Assembly: GCA_031253625.1 (NCBI GenBank)
Contig: JAIRVZ010000021.1
Location: forward strand, 1-33,085
From: Dysgonamonadaceae bacterium
GTDB taxonomy: Bacteria > Bacteroidota > Bacteroidia > Bacteroidales > Azobacteroidaceae
DNA: 33,085 nt
Direction: 5' to 3'
Shown here: piece by piece, positions 28,540 to 33,085 of the stretch
Position numbering within the stretch: the first letter of the stretch is position 1
Layout: each line of letters opens with the position of its first letter
Notes under the pieces: generated by a model
The model's input: the letters and a program-made list of their open reading frames with translations, nothing else
Databases searched by the model: none
What the model was told of the DNA's origin: nothing
Made by a program: the position numbers and the translations under genes

Positions 28540-29346
28540 ATGAATAAATTGTTAATAATTGAAAATAACGAGACGCATTTTGATGAGATAAAAAAAGTGT
28601 TCGAAGACTGGAATGTTCTTCCTGTAAATCATAAAGATATTTCTTCCTATAGTAATAAAGATGCCGTTGTTTCATATATAAACAATAGCATAAAGGAATC
28701 AAATATTAGTGCTATAATAATGGATATTTCATTGCAGGCTTCGGATAATGATGATGAAACTGGCTTAGAAATAATTGAATTAATTAGAGCTGTTGATGAT
28801 GATAAAAATAAAACTATCCCCATCTATTGTTATTCTCAACATGGAAAAAGCGATAGTATGAGAAGTAAAGCATTCAAAATGGGTGCAACTAATATTTTTT
28901 CCAAAGCAAGTATGAATGTCTCCGATGAAGTCATATTTTTAAAGCAATCATTAACTGCATTAGCTATTATTTATACTTCTGTTCGTGATAAAGGAGGATT
29001 GTCTATAGAAGATATAAACAAACAATTCATTACCATAATAGAGAAATTAAACTCTATCAAAGGACAAAATAATGTATTACAACAATCCATTATCAAATTG
29101 TTATCTTTAGATGATATTACTTCAATAACCGAACTGAGTGACGAAAATTATAATCAGATAGTTGAAGCAATTGGTGGAGAAAGTAGTTGGCAGGCACTAA
29201 AAGAGGAGAAATTTTTTAAAGAAAATAGAGAAGGTAACATCGCTTTAGTTGATGATGTTGCTAATATTTTGTCAGATATAGTAGCACTAGCACCTATTGC
29301 TGCGATTTTAAAAGTATTCACTATGCTTGCCAAAAGAATAAAATAA
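28540..29346 (+). CDS. Receiver-domain protein with helical C-terminus, partner of the giant protein
   Basis: The 268-residue protein begins with a response-regulator receiver domain (1-145). LLIIENNE gives E8/N9 where most receivers have two acids. Phospho-acceptor D62 lies in IIMDIS, S99 in YCYSQH and conserved K122 in FSKAS. The rest (about 155-268) is helical, has no recognisable DNA-binding domain, and ends in a hydrophobic segment (about 237-265, IVALAPIAAILKVFTML) followed by basic residues. It lies 79 bases after the giant gene, whose H1920 could be its phosphate donor (inference). thyX starts 7 bases later. The output is unknown; a membrane- or partner-binding helix is possible. Confidence 0.75.
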   Translation: MNKLLIIENNETHFDEIKKVFEDWNVLPVNHKDISSYSNKDAVVSYINNSIKESNISAIIMDISLQASDNDDETGLEIIELIRAVDDDKNKTIPIYCYSQHGKSDSMRSKAFKMGATNIFSKASMNVSDEVIFLKQSLTALAIIYTSVRDKGGLSIEDINKQFITIIEKLNSIKGQNNVLQQSIIKLLSLDDITSITELSDENYNQIVEAIGGESSWQALKEEKFFKENREGNIALVDDVANILSDIVALAPIAAILKVFTMLAKRIK

Positions 29347-29353
29347 ATATGAA

Positions 29354-29983
29354 ATGAAAATAATTCAACCAACATTCATCATCGAATCACCAATCAACGG
29401 GAACGAAATATTAAAACACATAGAAAAAGCCGGAAGAACAGCCTACAAAAGCGAAGACAAAATAACCGAAGATTCATCATCCAAATTTATTGAAATGATA
29501 ATGAATCGTGAACATTTATCAGTTATCGAACATTCATTTATTACCGTTAGAGTTATTTGCGATAGAGGTGTTTCGCACGAAATCGTCCGGCATCGTTTAG
29601 CAAGTTATACGCAAGAATCTACAAGGTATTGTAATTATACCAAAGGTAAATTCGGAAACGAAATTACAGTAATAAAACCCTGTTTTTGGAACGAAAATAG
29701 TGAAGAATATAAGGTTTGGTCGGAAACAATAAACTATATTGAAAATTCTTATAACAAATTAATTTCTTTGGGAGCAAGTCCGCAGAAAGCGAGAAGTATT
29801 TTACCTAATTCCTTAAAAACCGAAATTGTGATAACCATGAACTTGCGCGAGTGGTATCATTTCTTCAAATTAAGAACGGCTAAAACTGCACATCCACAAA
29901 TGAGAGAAATAGCAATACCTTTGTTAATGGAATTTCAAAAAAAAATTCCCGTTATTTTTGATAAAATTATCATAAATGATTAA
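29354..29983 (+). CDS. thyX: Flavin-dependent thymidylate synthase ThyX
   Basis: ThyX makes dTMP from dUMP with FAD, NADPH and methylene-tetrahydrofolate. The 209-residue product has the family signature RHRLASYTQESTR at 79-91. Other family segments are EHSFITVRVICDRGVSHEIV (59-78), ARSILPNSLKTEIVITMNLR (about 145-164) and HPQMREIA near the end. It is short for the family but complete. Only 7 bases separate it from the receiver gene, so it is likely cotranscribed with it, which is an unusual context for a nucleotide enzyme. Confidence 0.93.
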   Translation: MKIIQPTFIIESPINGNEILKHIEKAGRTAYKSEDKITEDSSSKFIEMIMNREHLSVIEHSFITVRVICDRGVSHEIVRHRLASYTQESTRYCNYTKGKFGNEITVIKPCFWNENSEEYKVWSETINYIENSYNKLISLGASPQKARSILPNSLKTEIVITMNLREWYHFFKLRTAKTAHPQMREIAIPLLMEFQKKIPVIFDKIIIND

Positions 29984-30085
29984 CATATAGCACTTAATAG
30001 TATGCATGAATAATAAAAACATCAAATTCAAACAAAGTGCCAAAATAATAATATAATTACCACAGAACAAATAAAATAATAACCA
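29984..30085. other. thyX-dinD spacer
   Basis: About 100 A+T-rich bases. No terminator hairpin and no clear promoter of the TTTG/TAnnTTTG type is seen, so dinD may be read from upstream or from an unrecognised promoter. Confidence 0.4.
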
Positions 30086-30952
30086 ATGGACAAGCAACGT
30101 ATTATCCAACACCAAACCAATTTTGATAAAATCGCCCATTTTATCAACAACGAAGACAACAGTGAGCAAATCGAAGTATGGTTTGCTCGAGAACTACAAA
30201 CCTTATTGGGCTATGCCCGCTGGGAGAATTTTCTTGTTGCCATCCATCGGGCAATAGATTCGTGTAAAACGCAGAGTATCAATGTGGATGATCATTTTCG
30301 TGACTTCACGAAAATGATCGAAATAGGGAAAGGAGGTAAACGTGAAGTTAGCGATTTTATGCTTACTCGCTATGCCTGTTACCTGATAGCACAAAACGGA
30401 GATCCGAAAAAAGAAGAAATCGCTTTTGCTCAAAGTTATTTTGCCATTCAAACACGCAAAACCGAGTTGATTGAAGAACGCATCAAACTGTTATCCCGTT
30501 TAGAAACGAGAGAGAAATTGCGAGCGGCAGAAAAACAACTCTCACAAAATATTTACGAGCGAGGTGTTGACGATAAAGGTTTCAGCCGTATTCGTTCAAA
30601 AGGTGACACAGCATTGTTTGGCGGACATACCACCGAAGACATGAAAAAGCGTTTGGGAGTCAAAACAAGTCGTCCACTGGCAGATTTCTTGCCTACTCTG
30701 ACCATTGCCGCCAAAAATTTAGCTACAGAAATGACGAACTATAATGTAGACGAAAAGGACTTGTTCGGTGAACAACCTATTACGATTGAACACATACAAA
30801 ACAATATAACAGTTCGTGAGATGTTGGGAAAACGAGGAATCAAACCCGAAGAACTTCCTCCTGCCGAAGATATAAAGAAACTGGAACGTCGTGTAGCAAG
30901 TGATGAAAAATCCATCGAAAAGACAACTCGAAAATTACCTAAATCAGAGTAA
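30086..30952 (+). CDS. dinD: DNA damage-inducible protein D homologue
   Basis: The 288-residue product matches the DinD family along its length. An N-terminal Bro-N-like region has ELQTLLGYARWENF (36-49), TRYACYLIAQNGDPKKEEIA (94-113) and FAQSYFAIQTRK. The C-terminal signature GIKPEELPPAEDIKKLERR is at 251-269. E. coli DinD is LexA-controlled and reported to act on RecA; no LexA-like site is recognisable here. A 30-base perfect palindrome lies inside the gene. Its stop nearly touches that of the convergent WYL regulator. DinD genes are frequent in accessory and defence-rich regions. Confidence 0.9.
   Translation: MDKQRIIQHQTNFDKIAHFINNEDNSEQIEVWFARELQTLLGYARWENFLVAIHRAIDSCKTQSINVDDHFRDFTKMIEIGKGGKREVSDFMLTRYACYLIAQNGDPKKEEIAFAQSYFAIQTRKTELIEERIKLLSRLETREKLRAAEKQLSQNIYERGVDDKGFSRIRSKGDTALFGGHTTEDMKKRLGVKTSRPLADFLPTLTIAAKNLATEMTNYNVDEKDLFGEQPITIEHIQNNITVREMLGKRGIKPEELPPAEDIKKLERRVASDEKSIEKTTRKLPKSE
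30290..30319. repeat. Perfect 14-bp inverted repeat inside dinD
   Basis: GATCATTTTCGTGA (30290-30303) and TCACGAAAATGATC (30306-30319) are exact reverse complements with only 2 bases between. They cover codons 69-78 of dinD (DHFRDFTKMI). A palindrome this long is not expected by chance in coding DNA. Confidence 0.9.
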
Positions 30953-30956
30953 TAAC

Positions 30957-31895
30957 TCAAAGTTTTATTTTTTCAACTAATTCCCTCGCCACAACCCTCA
31001 ATTCTTCAGGTTCAAGGATTGTCGCCTTATCGGCAAATGACAAATACCATCGGGCAAAATAATCCAATGAATCGGTTTTGTAGGTTTGTATAATGTAGCC
31101 GTTTTCTTCTGTTTCGTCGCAAAAACCGTATGCGTATTTTCCCCAATTTATCCGATGCAGGGCATCATTTTCCAGTATCTTTATTCGGATTTTGTATGTG
31201 GTATGAACACAATACAAGGTATCAATCAGGATTTTTAAAGAAGGATGCTCTTTCTCAAAACCGGAATCACCGGCAATCAACGAGCAAATCCGACCCAAAT
31301 TAAATGTGCGGTAATCCGACCTGAGTTTACACCAAGCCAATAAATACCAACTTCCGGTCATGTAAAAAATACCTTGAGGCTCGACTGTTCTATTAGTAAG
31401 TTGATTATTATACGCTGCAAAATATTGTATGGTTATGGCTTTTTTATCAAGAATGGCTTTAAGCAAAGGTTGTAGAATATTGGCAGGTTCCTGACGCGGT
31501 GAATTATGAAACTCTATTAATTGAATGTGTTGATCGAAATCTTCCAAAATGTTTTTTTCGGCAGTTTTCAATACAGCTCTTATCTTATCCATGCCACTCC
31601 GGTACAATTCGAGCGTGTCACCGTCGGATTGATTACTTACCAATTTTTCCGCCATCAAAAATGCAATGGCCTCTTCGGTGGAGAACATCAATGGCGGTAG
31701 TTTAAAACCTTGTACCAACGAATAGCCCAAACCTGCCTCTCCGCATATCGGAACACCTGCCTCTTCGAGCACTCTGATGTCGCGGTATACAGTGCGCATG
31801 CTTATCCCGAATCGTTCGGCAATCTGTCCGGCTGTAATCACATTTCGCGATTGCAGGCTGACAAGAATTGCCGATATTCGTTCGAGTCTGTTCAT
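30957..31895 (-). CDS. WYL-domain transcriptional regulator (HTH_11 + WYL, YafY-like)
   Basis: The 312-residue protein has an N-terminal winged helix (TAGQIAERFGISMRTVYRDI at 21-40, then RVLEEAGVPI and a GLGYSL wing). The WYL domain contains GSWYLLAWCK (181-190) and RTFNLGRI (196-203), followed by a C-terminal extension. WYL regulators bind a ligand, often nucleic acid or nucleotide, and many control stress or defence genes. It is downstream of a VOC protein gene (39-base gap) in a minus-strand pair and convergent with dinD. Confidence 0.9.
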   Translation of the reverse strand: MNRLERISAILVSLQSRNVITAGQIAERFGISMRTVYRDIRVLEEAGVPICGEAGLGYSLVQGFKLPPLMFSTEEAIAFLMAEKLVSNQSDGDTLELYRSGMDKIRAVLKTAEKNILEDFDQHIQLIEFHNSPRQEPANILQPLLKAILDKKAITIQYFAAYNNQLTNRTVEPQGIFYMTGSWYLLAWCKLRSDYRTFNLGRICSLIAGDSGFEKEHPSLKILIDTLYCVHTTYKIRIKILENDALHRINWGKYAYGFCDETEENGYIIQTYKTDSLDYFARWYLSFADKATILEPEELRVVARELVEKIKL

Positions 31896-31934
31896 ACCGT
31901 ATAATTATTTTCGGATAAAGGTATGAAATAAATT

Positions 31935-32354
31935 TTATTTGGTTTCTTCTTGCATGATATTCCAGCAAATGCCAAATTTGTCAATAACACAACCGAATTG
32001 TTCTGTCCACGAAGTTTTTGAAATCGGGCATAATATTTTTCCGTTTTCCGACAATGCATCAAAAATCGGTTTTACTTTTTCTGCTTTTAGTTCGAGATCC
32101 ATAAAAACCGTATTTCCTTCTTTTTCTTCACTTCCGGGGCACATGTCGCAAATCGCGACTATATTGTTTTCTCCAAAACTGAAAGCGGAATACATAACTC
32201 GATCTAAATTCTTTTTGTCAAAATTTTCAGGTAAATCTGCCTCGCAATCTTTGTAAGTGTAAACAACTTCGATTTTTCCGTTCAAAGCAGAAGTGTAAAA
32301 CGCTAAGGCTTCTTTAGCCCGTGAATCAAACATGAAATGAGGTGTAAGTTTCAT
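31935..32354 (-). CDS. VOC-superfamily PhnB-like protein (glyoxalase fold)
   Basis: The 139-residue product starts MKLTPHFMFDSRAKEALAFY and includes GEKNN-like turns, MYSAFSFGENNIVAICD and the closing WTEQFGCVIDKFGICWNIMQ. This is the pattern of PhnB/3-demethylubiquinone-methyltransferase-like VOC proteins. The substrate is unknown. It is the first gene of a pair with the WYL regulator, an association common for small VOC proteins. Confidence 0.85.
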   Translation of the reverse strand: MKLTPHFMFDSRAKEALAFYTSALNGKIEVVYTYKDCEADLPENFDKKNLDRVMYSAFSFGENNIVAICDMCPGSEEKEGNTVFMDLELKAEKVKPIFDALSENGKILCPISKTSWTEQFGCVIDKFGICWNIMQEETK

Positions 32355-32389
32355 TGTTTTAAGTTTTTAATGTTGATATTATTTTACTT

Positions 32390-32414
32390 TATCATTAATG
32401 ATACTGCAAACATA
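32390..32414 (-). promoter_or_regulatory. VOC-WYL promoter with overlapping palindromic operator
   Basis: On the minus strand TATGTTTG (32407-32414) is a -7 box. Three bases after it lies the perfect 14-base palindrome TATCATTAATGATA (32390-32403), covering the predicted start point. An imperfect TTGACAT-CA-ATGACAA palindrome lies upstream (32417-32432). The -33 box is weak. The WYL regulator is the obvious candidate to bind. Confidence 0.45.
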
Positions 32415-32514
32415 ATTGACATCAATGACAACAGTATGTCAGTAGAATCCGATTAATTCAGAAAAATCGCATAATTTTTTTTGCGTTTTTGATATATCAT
32501 ATTTATTAATTGTA

Positions 32515-32522
32515 TACTTTTG
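32515..32522 (+). promoter_or_regulatory. argR -7 promoter box
   Basis: TACTTTTG fits TAnnTTTG and lies 25 bases ahead of the argR start. The nearest TTTG upstream is 23 bases away, so the -33 match is poor. Confidence 0.4.
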
Positions 32523-32531
32523 CACTCCGTT

Positions 32532-32545
32532 TGTATAAATATTCA
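32532..32545 (+). promoter_or_regulatory. ARG-box-like operator before argR
   Basis: TGTATAAATATTCA differs at one position from the half-site pair TGAATnnnnATTCA known for ArgR/AhrC boxes. It ends 2 bases before the argR ATG and lies downstream of the -7 box, a good place for autorepression. Confidence 0.45.
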
Positions 32546-32547
32546 AT

Positions 32548-33018
32548 ATGAGTTCGAAAAAAGACAGATTAATTGCCATCAGAAATATCATCAGAGAATA
32601 TGCTGTGGAAAATCAGGAAGAATTGCTGAATCTCTTGAAATCAAAAGGATTTGAAGTAACTCAAGCGACACTTTCAAGAGATATGAAACAGCTTAAAATC
32701 ATCAAATCTCCCGATGTTGAAGGTAACTATATTTATACATTGTCGAAAGAGAATAATTATGCAAACATTCCCGATCAGGAGAAAACAAGAGAACAAACTC
32801 CTTATGGATTTGCAACCATTGAATTTTCCGGACAATTGGCTGTGATGAAAACCCGTCCGGGGTATGCATCGGCTATTGCATCTGATATTGATGCAAAGGC
32901 ACAACACGAAATTATGGGAACGATCGCAGGAGATGACACCATATTAATTATTCCTAGAGAAGGGATTACGAGAAAAGAAATTATTGACGTTTTATCAGGG
33001 TTTATTCAAATTAAGTGA
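32548..33018 (+). CDS. argR: Arginine repressor ArgR
   Basis: The 156-residue protein has an N-terminal winged helix with VTQATLSRDMKQLKIIK (about 37-53) and a C-terminal hexamer/arginine-binding domain with GTIAGDDTILII (about 128-139). With arginine as corepressor it binds ARG boxes; one candidate lies just upstream. The stop overlaps the next ATG (TGATG), so it is translationally coupled to an acetyltransferase gene, as in Bacteroidales arginine operons. Confidence 0.95.
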   Translation: MSSKKDRLIAIRNIIREYAVENQEELLNLLKSKGFEVTQATLSRDMKQLKIIKSPDVEGNYIYTLSKENNYANIPDQEKTREQTPYGFATIEFSGQLAVMKTRPGYASAIASDIDAKAQHEIMGTIAGDDTILIIPREGITRKEIIDVLSGFIQIK

Positions 33019-33085
33019 TGGAAATTGAAGTTGTTGTAGCAAACGAAAGTCACATCAAATATGTGCCAATCATTTTAGATACTAT
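33018..33085 (+). CDS. GNAT-family N-acetyltransferase, 5' fragment
   Basis: From ATG at 33018 the frame reads MEIEVVVANESHIKYVPIIL and on to the window end, 22 complete residues. The start resembles GNAT acetyltransferases found directly after argR in arginine biosynthesis operons of Bacteroidales. It overlaps the argR stop by one base. The family call is from a short N-terminus and from position. Confidence 0.6.
   Translation, partial: MEIEVVVANESHIKYVPIILDT

Overview
The window comes from a member of the Bacteroidota, most likely order Bacteroidales. The evidence is the tig-clpP-clpX cluster, a C-terminal fragment resembling sorted surface proteins of this phylum, promoters of the TTTG / TAnnTTTG type, near-absence of Shine-Dalgarno sequences, and an argR gene followed by an acetyltransferase gene. 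The genus cannot be fixed from the sequence.

Left part (1-5,850): the edge of an insertion sequence (partial transposase orfA) abuts the severed 3' end of a surface-protein gene. Then come the protein-quality-control operon tig-clpP-clpX and nadC, all on the minus strand, and a plus-strand secreted WxxGxW-repeat protein with a Ser/Arg/Gly/Asn-rich tail. Central part (5,869-19,031): one long minus-strand transcription/translation cluster that reads tRNA-Thr, tRNA-Tyr, tRNA-Gly, tRNA-Thr, tuf, tRNA-Trp, secE, nusG, rplK, rplA, rplJ, rplL, rpoB, rpoC. Its spacers carry several different palindromic or tandem repeats. Next come hpf, xerC and rpsU (minus) and, divergently, rplU-rpmA-tRNA-Phe (plus).

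Right part (21,425-33,085): downstream of tRNA-Phe the DNA becomes A+T-richer and accessory. A 600-base gene-free stretch holds a four-copy 23-bp tandem repeat. It is followed by the most remarkable object here, a single 2,126-residue protein. It combines an N-terminal GHKL ATPase, two phosphoribosyltransferase-like (ComF-like) regions with CxxC pairs, a long helical region, a GAF-like region, a histidine-kinase H-box and a degenerate C-terminal GHKL domain. A receiver-domain protein follows, and then, after 7 bases, thyX (flavin-dependent thymidylate synthase). dinD comes next, then a convergent VOC-protein/WYL-regulator pair, argR, and the start of a GNAT acetyltransferase.

The giant kinase-like protein plus receiver looks like a two-gene phosphosignalling module built around nucleotide-binding folds. 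Its position beside a tRNA gene and next to dinD makes a stress or phage-defence role plausible. That role is inference and is not shown by the sequence.
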